A stretch of DNA of 64,000 nucleotides from Streptomyces cyaneogriseus subsp. noncyanogenus (GTDB taxonomy: Bacteria; Actinomycetota; Actinomycetes; Streptomycetales; Streptomycetaceae): NCBI RefSeq assembly GCF_000931445.1, contig NZ_CP010849.1, positions 4,650,001-4,714,000 on the forward strand. Direction: 5' to 3'. The notes below the pieces were generated by a model. That model did no database searches and had not been told where the DNA came from. It saw nothing but the letters and a program-made list of their open reading frames with translations. The position numbers were made by a program, and so were the translations under genes. Each line of letters starts with the position of its first letter. The first letter of the stretch is position 1. Shown piece by piece: positions 27,155-35,969 of this stretch.

Positions 27155-27313
27155 CCCGCGCCGACGGCCACTCAGAGGACGTGAGCGCCCCCGCGGTTCC
27201 CTCCCGGCGCGGGAAGCGACAACCGTCACAGTGCTGTCCCGGGGGCACCCCACCGGTTCCCCGGACGGAGGCCGGTCCTTACGCTGACCCTGTCAAGACC
27301 ATTGCGGGGCAAC

Positions 27314-28999
27314 GTGAATCAGATGCAGGGCCGGCTTCTGGCGGGCCGCTACCGGCTCGGCGACTCCATCGGCAGCGGTGGCATGGGCCGCGTATGGCGC
27401 GCCCATGACGAGGTGCTGCACCGGACCGTGGCGATCAAGGAGCTGACCGCCGCGCTCTACGTGTCCGACAGCGACCGGGCGGTGCTGCTGGCCCGCACCC
27501 GGGCCGAGGCGCGCGCCGCCGCGCGGATCAACCACTCCGCCGTCGTCACCGTGCACGACGTGCTGGAACACGACGGCCGGCCGTGGATCGTGATGGAGCT
27601 GGTCGAGGGCCGGTCGCTGGCCGACGCGGTCAAGGACGAGGGCCGGGTCGAGCCGCGGGAGGCAGCCCGGGTCGGACTGTGGGTGCTGCGCGCCCTGCGC
27701 GCCGCGCACACCGCCGGCGTCCTGCACCGCGACATCAAACCCGGCAACGTACTCCTCGGCCACGACGGGCGCGTCCTGCTCACCGACTTCGGTATCGCGC
27801 AGATCGAGGGCGACAGCACGATCACCCGCACCGGAGAGGTCGTCGGCTCCGTCGACTACCTGGCACCCGAGCGGATCCGCGGCCACGATCCCGGGCCCGC
27901 CTCCGATCTGTGGGCGCTCGGCGCGACGCTGTACACGGCGGTGGAGGGCAGATCGCCGTTCCGCCGCACCTCGCCGCTGTCCACCATGCAGGCGGTGGTC
28001 CAGGAGGAACCCGAGCCGCCGCGCCACGCCGGTCCGCTGGAGCCCGTCATCGGCGCCCTGCTCCGCAAGGACCCGGAGCAGCGGCCCGACAGCGCCGCGG
28101 CGGAACAGATGCTGGCCGAGGCGGCGGAGGGACGGCGGCCGAGCGCCGCGCAGGCGTACGTGGCGACGGCACGGTACGGGGCCGCAGGCGCGGGCCACGG
28201 CGGCGGCCACGCCGGTCCGGCCGGCCATCCCGGGCCCGGGGCGGCGGCCGGGACCACCGCGACGCCGTATACGACGGCGGCCGGGATGCCGTACCCGACG
28301 GCGGTCGGGCCCACGGCGATGCCCGCGCACCCGGCGGCCACCGCCGCGCTCCGGCCCCGGCGCCGCCGTCGCACCCTCGTCGCGCTGGCCCTCCTCGCCG
28401 CGCTCGCCGGGGGCGGGACGGCCGTGCTGCTGCACCAGTGGGACGCCGACCGGGGCCCGGGCGACGGCGTATCCGTCTCCCGGGACACCATGGCCACGGC
28501 CGGCGTCCCCGAAGCGGGGGGAGCCGTTCCGGCCGACTGGATCCGCCGTGAGGACCCGGCGGGTTTCAGCCTCTACCTTCCCAAGGGCTGGAAGCGTGAG
28601 GTGTTCATGACCGAGGGCGGTCTGACGCAGATCGACTACACCCCCGACGGCGGTGAGCACTTCCTGCGCGTCGCCGTCGACACCTCGCCCGACTTCAACG
28701 ACCCGTACGCCCACCAGCTCGACCTGGAGCAGCAGCTCCGGCGGCTGGCCGACTACCGCCGCGTCACCCTGGAGAAGGGCCTCTACCGCGATCGCAGCAG
28801 CTCCCGCTGGGAGTACACCTGGACCGCCCTGGCCAAGGACACCTCCTTCCCCGGGCCGCGCCGCGCCGTCGAGGAGACGTACATGTCCCGGGACGGCGTC
28901 GAGTACGCCCTCTACATGTCCGGGCCCGCCGCGGACTGGGACACCACGCGCCGGCAGTTCCGGGCCGTGCTCCAGGGGTGGCAGGAGAGGACCGGCTGA
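27314..28999 (+). CDS. Receptor-type Ser/Thr protein kinase (array member 3)
   Basis: A 561-residue kinase with intact catalytic features: IGSGGMGRVWRAHD, VAIKELT, HRDIKPGN, TDFGIAQIEG and APERIRG. A Gly/Ala/Thr-rich linker leads to one membrane helix (LVALALLAALAGGGTAVLL) and an extracytoplasmic domain that begins GFSLYLPKGWKREV, similar to members 1 and 2. The GTG at 27314 follows GGGGCAAC; a TTACGCT about 30 bases upstream may be the -10. Like the others it lacks PASTA repeats, so the ligand is unlikely to be muropeptide through that route. Confidence 0.93.
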   Translation: MNQMQGRLLAGRYRLGDSIGSGGMGRVWRAHDEVLHRTVAIKELTAALYVSDSDRAVLLARTRAEARAAARINHSAVVTVHDVLEHDGRPWIVMELVEGRSLADAVKDEGRVEPREAARVGLWVLRALRAAHTAGVLHRDIKPGNVLLGHDGRVLLTDFGIAQIEGDSTITRTGEVVGSVDYLAPERIRGHDPGPASDLWALGATLYTAVEGRSPFRRTSPLSTMQAVVQEEPEPPRHAGPLEPVIGALLRKDPEQRPDSAAAEQMLAEAAEGRRPSAAQAYVATARYGAAGAGHGGGHAGPAGHPGPGAAAGTTATPYTTAAGMPYPTAVGPTAMPAHPAATAALRPRRRRRTLVALALLAALAGGGTAVLLHQWDADRGPGDGVSVSRDTMATAGVPEAGGAVPADWIRREDPAGFSLYLPKGWKREVFMTEGGLTQIDYTPDGGEHFLRVAVDTSPDFNDPYAHQLDLEQQLRRLADYRRVTLEKGLYRDRSSSRWEYTWTALAKDTSFPGPRRAVEETYMSRDGVEYALYMSGPAADWDTTRRQFRAVLQGWQERTG

Positions 29000-29108
29000 C
29001 GGCCGGAGGCCGCTCCACGGCCCGGCGCCCGCCCGGCGGCCGTCGTTTGTCGGCCACCCGCGCCCCGGCGTCCCGGAGCCGTCGCGTCCGGTGGGGCATC
29101 ATGGCCGC

Positions 29109-30254
29109 ATGGTGACCGAGGGGGAGACCGGGCGTGTCATCGCGGGCCGCTACCGGCTTCAGGACCGGCTCGGCCGTGGCGGCATGGGTGTCGTATGGCG
29201 CGCCACCGACCAGTTGCTCGGGCGGCAGGTGGCCGTCAAGGAACTCCCCTCCGACGACAGCCTCTCCGCCGCCCAGGCCAGACGCCGGCGCGACCGCACC
29301 CTGCGCGAGGCCCGCGCGGTCGCCCAGTTGCACCATCCGAACGTCATCGTCGTGCACGACGTCGTCGAGCACGACGAACGGCCCTACATCGTCATGGAGC
29401 TGGTCGACGGCGGCTCGCTCGCCGACCGTGTCGCCGGGTGCGGACCGGTCGACGCGCGCGAGGCGGCCCGCATCGGCGTCGCCCTGCTCGGCGCCCTGCG
29501 CACCGCGCACGCGGCGGGCGTGCTCCACCGTGACGTGAAGCCCTCCAACGTGCTGGTCGCCGAGGACGGCAGGGTCGTCCTCACCGACTTCGGCGTCGCC
29601 CACGTCGCGGGCACCAGCACGCTCACCGAGAGCGGCACGCTCGTCGGCTCCCCCGAGTACACCGCGCCCGAGCGGATGTCCGGCGTCCGGACCGGGCCCG
29701 AGTCCGACCTGTGGTCGCTGGGCGCGCTGCTGTGCGCGGTGCTCAGCGGCGAGTCGCCGTTCCACCGCGACTCGCTGGGCGGCATCCTGCACGCCGTCGT
29801 CTCCGAGGAGATCCGCCCGCCGGCGCAGGCCGGCCCCCTCCTCCCCGTCATCCGGGGCCTGCTCGAACGCGACCCGGACCGGCGGCTGGACGCGGCACAG
29901 GCGGAGGAGATGCTGCGGGCCTACCTGGAGACGGGCCGGACGTTCCCGCCCGCCGGTACGGCGGACCCGCGCCGCTCCACGCGGACCGTGCTCCTGGCGG
30001 CGCTGCTCGCGGCGGCGACCGCGGGCGCGGGCATCTCGGCCGCGGCGCTGATCACCGACCGGGACGGCGGCGGGGACGGCACACCGGCGAGCCCGGCGCC
30101 GCGGACCCCGCCGCCCGGCGCGCCGTCCCCGTCGGCCTCCCCGTCCGCGGAGCCGTCCGCGGACCGCCCCGCGGAACGGTCCTCGGCCCCGGAGCCCGGT
30201 GCCCCCGTCTCGACGGTCACGGTGACCGTGTCCCAGGGGGCGGGACCGTCGTAG
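29109..30254 (+). CDS. Receptor-type Ser/Thr protein kinase (array member 4, short ectodomain)
   Basis: A 381-residue kinase, complete in its catalytic core (LGRGGMGVVWRATD, VAVKELP, HRDVKPSN, TDFGVAHVAG, APERMSG). It has one membrane helix (TVLLAALLAAATAGAGISAA) but the outside part is only a Pro/Ser-rich tail of about 70 residues, without the globular domain found in members 1 to 3. It may depend on a partner for sensing. The ATG at 29109 lies seven bases after CATCAT, a possible leaderless start; GTG 29112 is the alternative. Confidence 0.92.
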   Translation: MVTEGETGRVIAGRYRLQDRLGRGGMGVVWRATDQLLGRQVAVKELPSDDSLSAAQARRRRDRTLREARAVAQLHHPNVIVVHDVVEHDERPYIVMELVDGGSLADRVAGCGPVDAREAARIGVALLGALRTAHAAGVLHRDVKPSNVLVAEDGRVVLTDFGVAHVAGTSTLTESGTLVGSPEYTAPERMSGVRTGPESDLWSLGALLCAVLSGESPFHRDSLGGILHAVVSEEIRPPAQAGPLLPVIRGLLERDPDRRLDAAQAEEMLRAYLETGRTFPPAGTADPRRSTRTVLLAALLAAATAGAGISAAALITDRDGGGDGTPASPAPRTPPPGAPSPSASPSAEPSADRPAERSSAPEPGAPVSTVTVTVSQGAGPS

Positions 30255-30320
30255 GCGTGTTCGCCCCTTCCGGGCCACGGGCTCTCAGCGGGCCGCCAAC
30301 GCCCTGATCAGCACGTTTGT

Positions 30321-30338
30321 TGCCAGCGAACGCTGGCA
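30321..30338. promoter_or_regulatory. Palindromic operator candidate upstream of the aldehyde dehydrogenase gene
   Basis: TGCCAGCG-AA-CGCTGGCA: perfect 8-bp arms with a two-base centre, 74 bases before the ATG at 30412. TACCCT (30399-30404) seven bases before the ATG would be the -10. The symmetry and size fit a TetR- or MarR-type dimer. No such regulator is encoded next to it. Confidence 0.45.
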
Positions 30339-30411
30339 GGGTGTGAGCGCTCCGTGAATCCCCGTTACCGACGGGTACACAAACGGTTCCCCGCCGCATA
30401 CCCTGCGGCTC

Positions 30412-32025
30412 ATGACGGACGCGCAGGCACCGGAGAAGACCGGCACCAACCCCCTCGCCCCCGCCCCGGCGGGCGCCCGCACCGTTGCCGACGTGGTCAC
30501 CCCCGAGCTGGTCGCCCAGCTCACCAAGGGCGTCGTCGGCTCCGGGCGCACCGCCAACCACACCCCGCTCACCGGCGAGAAGCTGGCCGACCTGCCCGAG
30601 TCGACGCCCGAGGACGTGGCCAGGGCGTACGAACTGGCCCGCGCCGCCCAGCCGGTCTGGGCGCGCACACCCGTGCGGCAGCGCGCCGCGGTGCTGCTGC
30701 GCTTCCACGATCTGGTGCTGGAACGCCAGGCCGAGGTGCTCGATCTGATCCAGGTGGAGACGGGCAAGGCCCGCCTGCACGCCCACGAGGAGGTGCAGGC
30801 CGTCGCCGTCGCCGCCCGCCACTACGGCCGCCGGGCCGCCGCCTATCTGCGCGGCAGGCGGCACACGGGCGCCGTACCGGTGCTGACGCAGGTCACCGAA
30901 TTGCGCCACCCGCGCGGGGTGGTCGGCCAGATCGCGCCCTGGAACTACCCCCTGGAGCTGTCCGTCGGCGACGCGCTGCCCGCCTTCGTCGCGGGCAACG
31001 CGGTGGTGATGAAGCCGGACACCGAGACCTGCCTGACCGCGCTGTGGGCCCGTGACCTGCTCATCGAGGCCGGCCTGCCCGCCGACGTCTTCCAGGTCGT
31101 CCTCGGCGACGGCCCGGTGATCGGCCCCGAGGTCGTCCGCCACGCCGACTACGTCTCGTTCACCGGCTCCACCCGCACCGGCCGCGAGGTCGCCCAGGGC
31201 GCCGCCGCCCGCCTGGTCGGCGTCTCCCTCGAACTCGGCGGCAAGAACGCCATGCTGGTGCTGGAGGACGCCGACATCGAGAAGGCGGCGGCGGGCGCCG
31301 TCCGCGCCTGCTTCTCCTCCGCGGGCCAGTTGTGCATCTCCATCGAGCGGCTGTACGTCCACGCGTCGGTCGCGGACGTCTTCCTGGAGCGCTTCGCCGC
31401 GCGCACGCGGGCGATGCGGCTGGGCGGTGCGCTGGCCTACGGCGCCGACATGGGCTCGCTGGCCGGGGCCCGCCAGCTGGAGGCGGTCGAGCGGCACGTG
31501 GCGGACGCCGTGGCCAAGGGCGCGACGGTCCTCGCCGGCGGGGTCGCCCGCCCGGACATCGGCCCGTACTTCTACGAGCCGACCATCCTCGACGGCGTGG
31601 CGCAGCCCATGGCCGTGTGCACCGAGGAGACCTTCGGTCCGGTCGTGTCGGTCTACCGCTTCACCACCGAGGAGGAGGCGGTCGAACACGCCAACTTCAC
31701 GCCGTACGGCCTGAACTCCTCGGTCTGGACCACGAACGCCCGCCGCGGCCGGGAGATCGCCGCCCGTCTGCGCACCGGCACCGTCAACATCAACGAGGGC
31801 TACGCGCCCGCGTACGGCAGCGTCCAGTCGCCGATGGGCGGTATGAAGGACTCCGGACTCGGCCGCCGTCACGGCTCCGAGGGGATCCTCAAGTACACCG
31901 AGGCCCAGACGATCGCCCGGCAGCGCCTGCTGCCGATGGCGCCCTCGCTCGGCATGGACGACGAGAAGTACGCGGCGTTCATGAGCCGGAGCCTGCGCCT
32001 GATGAAGGCGTTCCGTTTCCGCTAG
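30412..32025 (+). CDS. Succinic semialdehyde dehydrogenase (NAD(P)+)
   Basis: A 537-residue aldehyde dehydrogenase. PWNYPLEL, FTGSTRTGREVAQG (cofactor binding), LELGGKNAML (catalytic Glu) and SSAGQLCIS (catalytic Cys) are all present. The sequence is closest in style to the actinobacterial GabD2-type enzymes, which oxidise succinic semialdehyde to succinate in GABA or polyamine breakdown; the substrate is an inference. It is followed 35 bases later by a GMC oxidoreductase with which it is probably co-transcribed; the same pair is seen in other Streptomyces. Confidence 0.88.
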   Translation: MTDAQAPEKTGTNPLAPAPAGARTVADVVTPELVAQLTKGVVGSGRTANHTPLTGEKLADLPESTPEDVARAYELARAAQPVWARTPVRQRAAVLLRFHDLVLERQAEVLDLIQVETGKARLHAHEEVQAVAVAARHYGRRAAAYLRGRRHTGAVPVLTQVTELRHPRGVVGQIAPWNYPLELSVGDALPAFVAGNAVVMKPDTETCLTALWARDLLIEAGLPADVFQVVLGDGPVIGPEVVRHADYVSFTGSTRTGREVAQGAAARLVGVSLELGGKNAMLVLEDADIEKAAAGAVRACFSSAGQLCISIERLYVHASVADVFLERFAARTRAMRLGGALAYGADMGSLAGARQLEAVERHVADAVAKGATVLAGGVARPDIGPYFYEPTILDGVAQPMAVCTEETFGPVVSVYRFTTEEEAVEHANFTPYGLNSSVWTTNARRGREIAARLRTGTVNINEGYAPAYGSVQSPMGGMKDSGLGRRHGSEGILKYTEAQTIARQRLLPMAPSLGMDDEKYAAFMSRSLRLMKAFRFR

Positions 32026-32060
32026 GCCGGCCCCGCACCCGTTCTCGACGAGGAGAGCAC

Positions 32061-33959
32061 GTGTCACAGGAGAACTCGCAGGAGAGCTCTGACCGCCACC
32101 GGGACGAGCACCGGGAGGATCGCCGGGGCGACCGCCGGGACGACCGCCCGGCCGAGCACCGGGGCGAGCACCGGGCGGACGACGGATACGACTACGACGT
32201 CATCGTCGTCGGCTCCGGCTTCGGCGGGTCCGTCTCGGCGCTCCGCCTCACCGAGAAGGGCTACCGCGTCGGCGTGCTGGAGGCGGGCCGCCGCTTCACC
32301 CCCGCCACCCTGCCGAAGACCTCGTGGGACCTGAAGAACTACCTCTGGGCTCCCCGGCTGGGCATGTACGGCCTCCAGCGCATCCACCTGCTCGGCAATG
32401 TCATGGTCCTGGCAGGGGCCGGGGTCGGCGGAGGTTCCCTCAACTACGCCAACACCCTCTACGTGCCGCCGAAGGCGTTCTTCGAGGACCCCCAGTGGCG
32501 GGAGATCACCGACTGGGCGCAGGAGCTGAAGCCGTACTACGACCAGGCGCGCCGCATGCTCGGGGTCCGGCTCAACCCGACGATGACGCCGTCCGACGTG
32601 CATCTGAAGGCCGCCGCCGAGCGGATGGGCGTCGGCGACACCTTCCACATGGCGCCGGTGGGCGTCTTCTTCGGCGACGGCAAGGACGCCGACGGCACGG
32701 TGACCGCCGGGCCGGGGCAGCAGGTGCCGGATCCCTACTTCGGCGGGGTGGGCCCGGCCCGCCGCGCGTGCAGCGAGTGCGGCTCGTGCATGACCGGCTG
32801 CCGGCACGGCGCGAAGAACACCCTCAACGAGAACTACCTGTACCTCGCCGAGAAGGCGGGCGCGGTCGTGCACCCCATGACGACGGTCGTGTCCGTCACC
32901 GACGACTCCCGCGGCGGCTACGCGGTCACCACGCTCCCCACCGACCGCGGGAGGAAGGGCGGGGGCCGCGTCTTCCGGGCCCGCCAGGTCGTCCTCGCCG
33001 CCGGTACCTACGGCACCCAGACCCTGCTGCACCGCATGAAGGCCACCGGCCGGCTGCCGCACATCTCCGGCCGGCTGGGCGAGCTGACCCGCACCAACTC
33101 CGAGGCCCTGGTCGGCGCCCAGACCGACGACCGGCGCTACCGCAAGGTCACCGGACAGCCGAAGGTCGACTTCACGCGCGGTGTCGCCATCACGTCCTCC
33201 ATCCACCCGGACGCCAGCACCCACATCGAGCCCGTCCGCTACGGCAAGGGCTCCAACTCGATGGGCAGCCTGTCCATCCTCCAGGTCCCGTACGCCGAGG
33301 ACGGCAGGGGCCCCACCCGGGTCCTGGGCTTCCTGGCCCACGCGGCCAGGCACCCGGTGCAGGTCCTGCGCTCCCTGTCCAACCGCCGCTGGTCCGAGCG
33401 GACCATCATCGGCCTGGTGATGCAGTCGCTGGACAACTCCCTGACGACGTATCTGAAACCGGCGGGCGTCGGCAAGGGCCTGCTCACCGCCCGGCAGGGC
33501 CACGGCTCGCCCAATCCGAAGCAGATCAGGGCCGCCGCCGAGGGGGCCCGCGCCCTCGCCGCCGAGATCAACGGCTTCGCCGGCTCCAACGTCGGCGAGC
33601 TGATGGGCACCCCGCTGACCGCCCACTTCCTCGGGGGCTGCCCGATCGGCGCCTCCCCCGAGACCGGCGTGATCGACCCCTACCACCGCCTGTACGGCCA
33701 CCCCGGCATCTCGGTGGTCGACGGCGCGGCCGTCTCGGCGAACCTGGGCGTGAACCCGTCGCTGACCATCACGGCCCAGGCGGAGCGGGCGATGTCGTAC
33801 TGGCCCAACAAGGGTGAGCCCGACCCCCGTCCGGCGCAGGGCGCGGCGTACGAGCGGCTGAGCCCGGTGGCGCCGAAGTCCCCGGCGGTCCCGGCGGACG
33901 CGTTCGGGGCGCTGCGGCTGCCGTTCCTGGGGATGCCGGCGGTGCCGCCGAAGAAGTAG
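32061..33959 (+). CDS. GMC-family oxidoreductase (ChoD-like) with Cys cluster
   Basis: A 632-residue FAD oxidoreductase related to M. tuberculosis ChoD (Rv3409c). After a highly charged N-terminal stretch of about 35 residues (Arg/Asp/Glu/His repeats) come the FAD-binding VIVVGSGFGGSVSALRL, AGAGVGGGSLNYANTL and a C-terminal NPSLTITAQAERA block. A CSECGSCMTGCRHGAKN segment resembles a 4Cys iron-sulfur or zinc site. True cholesterol oxidase activity has been doubted for this family, so the substrate is left open. The GTG at 32061 follows GAGGAGAGCAC. Confidence 0.88.
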   Translation: MSQENSQESSDRHRDEHREDRRGDRRDDRPAEHRGEHRADDGYDYDVIVVGSGFGGSVSALRLTEKGYRVGVLEAGRRFTPATLPKTSWDLKNYLWAPRLGMYGLQRIHLLGNVMVLAGAGVGGGSLNYANTLYVPPKAFFEDPQWREITDWAQELKPYYDQARRMLGVRLNPTMTPSDVHLKAAAERMGVGDTFHMAPVGVFFGDGKDADGTVTAGPGQQVPDPYFGGVGPARRACSECGSCMTGCRHGAKNTLNENYLYLAEKAGAVVHPMTTVVSVTDDSRGGYAVTTLPTDRGRKGGGRVFRARQVVLAAGTYGTQTLLHRMKATGRLPHISGRLGELTRTNSEALVGAQTDDRRYRKVTGQPKVDFTRGVAITSSIHPDASTHIEPVRYGKGSNSMGSLSILQVPYAEDGRGPTRVLGFLAHAARHPVQVLRSLSNRRWSERTIIGLVMQSLDNSLTTYLKPAGVGKGLLTARQGHGSPNPKQIRAAAEGARALAAEINGFAGSNVGELMGTPLTAHFLGGCPIGASPETGVIDPYHRLYGHPGISVVDGAAVSANLGVNPSLTITAQAERAMSYWPNKGEPDPRPAQGAAYERLSPVAPKSPAVPADAFGALRLPFLGMPAVPPKK

Positions 33960-33975
33960 GCGGCCGTCCGCCGCA

Positions 33976-34050
33976 CCGGACATGGGGCAAGACCTGCCAC
34001 CCCGGACATGGGACGGGACCTGCCGCCCCGGACATGGCGAAGGACCTGCG
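33976..34050. repeat. 26-bp tandem repeat, about 2.9 copies
   Basis: Units start at 33976, 34002 and 34028 with the shared frame CCGGACATGG..(A/G)..GACCTGC. The third unit is cut short and its end forms the left arm of the terminator below. It is not a CRISPR: there are no spacers. Confidence 0.85.
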
Positions 34051-34074
34051 CCCCCCTCCGAGCGCAGGTCCTTC
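34039..34074. terminator. Bidirectional terminator between the GMC gene and the sortase substrate gene
   Basis: GAAGGACCTGCGC pairs perfectly (13 bp) with GCGCAGGTCCTTC around a ten-base C-rich loop. It lies between two converging genes. Confidence 0.9.
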
Positions 34075-34127
34075 GGTCTTGTGACGAGCCTTGTGGTCAG
34101 GCCCGGTCGTGCCTGGTGGCCGGGGCT

Positions 34128-35156
34128 TTACGCCTCGGCCCCGGCCTTGCGCCGCCGGACCGCGAACACGGCGCCGGCACCGGCGACGACGGCGATGCCG
34201 CCGACGAGGCCGATCATCGGCAGGGCGGAGCTGGAGCCGGTCTCGGCGAGGGTGCCGGTGACGCGGGGCGTGGTGGGGGCGGGCTTCGTCTTGGTGTCCG
34301 CGACGGGTGCCCTGCCGCCCTCGGTCGGCTTGGTGCCCTCGGTGTCCGTGCCCGCGGCCACGATCTGGAACCGGTAGGAGACGTCACCGAAGCCGGTGCA
34401 CGCGCCGTCGGAGTCTCCGTAGATGGTCGCGCCGAGCGAGAAGCCGGCGCCGGCCGGAGCCTTGGACGTCACGTTGACGCGCAGCGGGATCTCGACCTCG
34501 TAGCCGGCCTCCAGCTCGGGGGTGTAGCCGACGTAACCGGCCGCGTAGCCGCCCTCGTTGAGGTCCTGCCAGATCTCGGCCTCGGGGTCCCACGCCTGGA
34601 GCTGGACCTGCTTGCTGGAGAACAGCTCGTCGCCCGCCGCGTCCGGGGAGGCACCGGCGAAGTAGTCGAGGTTCTCCAGGGTGGAGTCGGAGTTGTTGAC
34701 GACGTTCAGCGAGAACTTGTGCCAGCCGCTGCCCGCCGCGATCTTGCCGGGCAGGCCCTTGATGTCGACGTCGACCTTGGAGTCCTCGCAGACGGAGGGC
34801 TCGGGCTCGGGGGTCTCGGTCTCCTCGGGCGCGGAGGTGGACGGCGCCGGAGTGGACGGCGCCGGAGTGGTCGCGGTGGCCGAGCCGCTCGGCGCGGGCG
34901 TGGTCTCGCTCGCCGACGTCGACGGGGCCGGTGAGGACGGGGTCTGGCTGGGGGTGGACGTGCTGTCGTCGGCCGATCCGGAGGGAGCCGGGGAGGTGCT
35001 GGGGTCGCCGGTCGGCGTCGGCGACTCGCTCGCGGTGGCGCTCGGCGAGGCGTCGGACGGGCCCTCGTCGGCGTACGCGGCCGGCGCGGCGAGCAGCGCC
35101 ACCGGCGCTATGACTGCCGTCGCGGCCGCTGCTGCCATGGCGCGGCGAAGCTTCAT
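34128..35156 (-). CDS. LAXTG-type sortase-anchored cell-wall protein
   Basis: A 342-residue surface protein. A signal peptide (MKLRRAMAAAAATAVIAPVA, cleavage near AYADEG) is followed by a Ser/Thr/Pro-rich, probably glycosylated stalk (residues 30-130) and a folded middle domain (VDVDIKGLPGKIAAGSGWHK, then YGDSDGACTGFGDVSYRFQI). The C-terminus has the sorting signal GTLAETGSSS, a membrane helix and RRRKAGAEA. LAXTG signals are processed by class E sortases in Streptomyces. No sortase gene is nearby. ATG 35156 is the only start before the signal peptide. It has a terminator shared with the GMC gene. Confidence 0.9.
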   Translation of the reverse strand: MKLRRAMAAAAATAVIAPVALLAAPAAYADEGPSDASPSATASESPTPTGDPSTSPAPSGSADDSTSTPSQTPSSPAPSTSASETTPAPSGSATATTPAPSTPAPSTSAPEETETPEPEPSVCEDSKVDVDIKGLPGKIAAGSGWHKFSLNVVNNSDSTLENLDYFAGASPDAAGDELFSSKQVQLQAWDPEAEIWQDLNEGGYAAGYVGYTPELEAGYEVEIPLRVNVTSKAPAGAGFSLGATIYGDSDGACTGFGDVSYRFQIVAAGTDTEGTKPTEGGRAPVADTKTKPAPTTPRVTGTLAETGSSSALPMIGLVGGIAVVAGAGAVFAVRRRKAGAEA

Positions 35157-35306
35157 GAAGACCTCGGGAAGTCGGGCGCACTGCGGCGTCGCAGTACGAG
35201 TCTGAGGAAGGCCGCGGCGCGTGTGGGGCACGGGCGTGGCGCTTGATTCAGCACGTTTGATCACCGAGACCGAGAAAGGGTTGTCCCCGCACTCACACAA
35301 TTTTTA

Positions 35307-35322
35307 TGTGACCTCTGTCACC
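35307..35322. promoter_or_regulatory. Crp-like binding site
   Basis: TGTGACCTCTGTCACC matches GTG-N6-GNCAC, reported for Streptomyces Crp, and is close to the enteric TGTGA-N6-TCACA. It lies 151 bases upstream of the sortase-substrate start, next to a T run (35301-35305). Confidence 0.4.
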
Positions 35323-35460
35323 GATTGGTGGCGTCTGGGGACGGGGGTGTGGGGACGCGAGGGGTGTGGGGGCTGCGGGGGTGTGCCGGGGGCGGTAGCG
35401 GCACCGGGGGCCGGGCGGTGCGCGGGTGGTGCGGGCGTGCGGCGTGGTGCCGGACGGGCG

Positions 35461-35492
35461 AAGGGCCCCGCGGGCGGAGTCGCGGGGCCCTT
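35461..35492. terminator. Orphan hairpin terminator
   Basis: AAGGGCCCCGCG pairs perfectly with CGCGGGGCCCTT around an eight-base loop. There is no supported gene within 300 bases upstream on either strand except the chorismate mutase transcript (ending 35970), so its transcript is unclear. Confidence 0.7.
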
Positions 35493-35969
35493 CTGCGGTC
35501 AGCACCGGCGTCGGGGCGGCACCGGTGCCCGGGGGAGCGGCGCCGGGGGAGTGCGCCGCGTGTCGTGTGTGCGGACCGCCGCGTGGACGCTTTCCGGCGC
35601 CGCCGGGGCGCCGGGCGGGGCGCCGCGCCGGCGGCGGGTCGCCGCTCGGTCCGAGCGGATCTTCCGTGCGGCCGGCCCGCCGATCGACCGGCTTGCCGAC
35701 CGGCCGATCCGGTCCTGGACGTTTCCGGTCGGCCGGCCCCGGGCGTCCCCGGAGCCGGCCGTTCTCTGGGTGACCGGGCTGCTGTCCCCTGCCGTCCGGT
35801 CACTTCCCTGGAGCGAGGTCCCACGACGCACGGCATGATCCGTACGTCTCACGCTCCAGCGAGCCACGCGTGGTTCTTTCGGGCCCGCCCCTGGCTGGCA
35901 CGGACATCCGGACCAACGAAGCCGCCGCGGAGGCGGTCACGCGCCGTACGGGTGAGAGGGCTCCCGAAC

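Larger units (their letters stand above)
35157..35969. other. Intergenic region without a supported gene
   Basis: 813 bases between the sortase substrate and the chorismate mutase gene. Open frames exist on both strands but have no ribosome site, no recognisable domain and poor codon pattern. It holds the sortase-substrate promoter region (A/T-rich 35240-35320), a Crp-like site (35307-35322) and an orphan terminator (35461-35492). The stretch 35670-35720 is rich in repeated GACCGGC and may be the decayed remains of a gene. Confidence 0.55.

Noticed and set aside
22313..27253. Very long minus-strand open frame over the kinase genes, and similar long shadows over groEL, guaB and pcrA
   Set aside because: High GC removes stop codons on the opposite strand. 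The plus strand encodes clear protein families with normal third-position bias there.
33976..34050. Short repeats resembling a CRISPR array
   Set aside because: Units are directly adjacent without spacers and there are no cas genes.
35221..35838. Overlapping open frames on both strands in the gap before chorismate mutase
   Set aside because: No ribosome sites, Arg/Gly/Pro-rich noise, and a terminator lies inside them.
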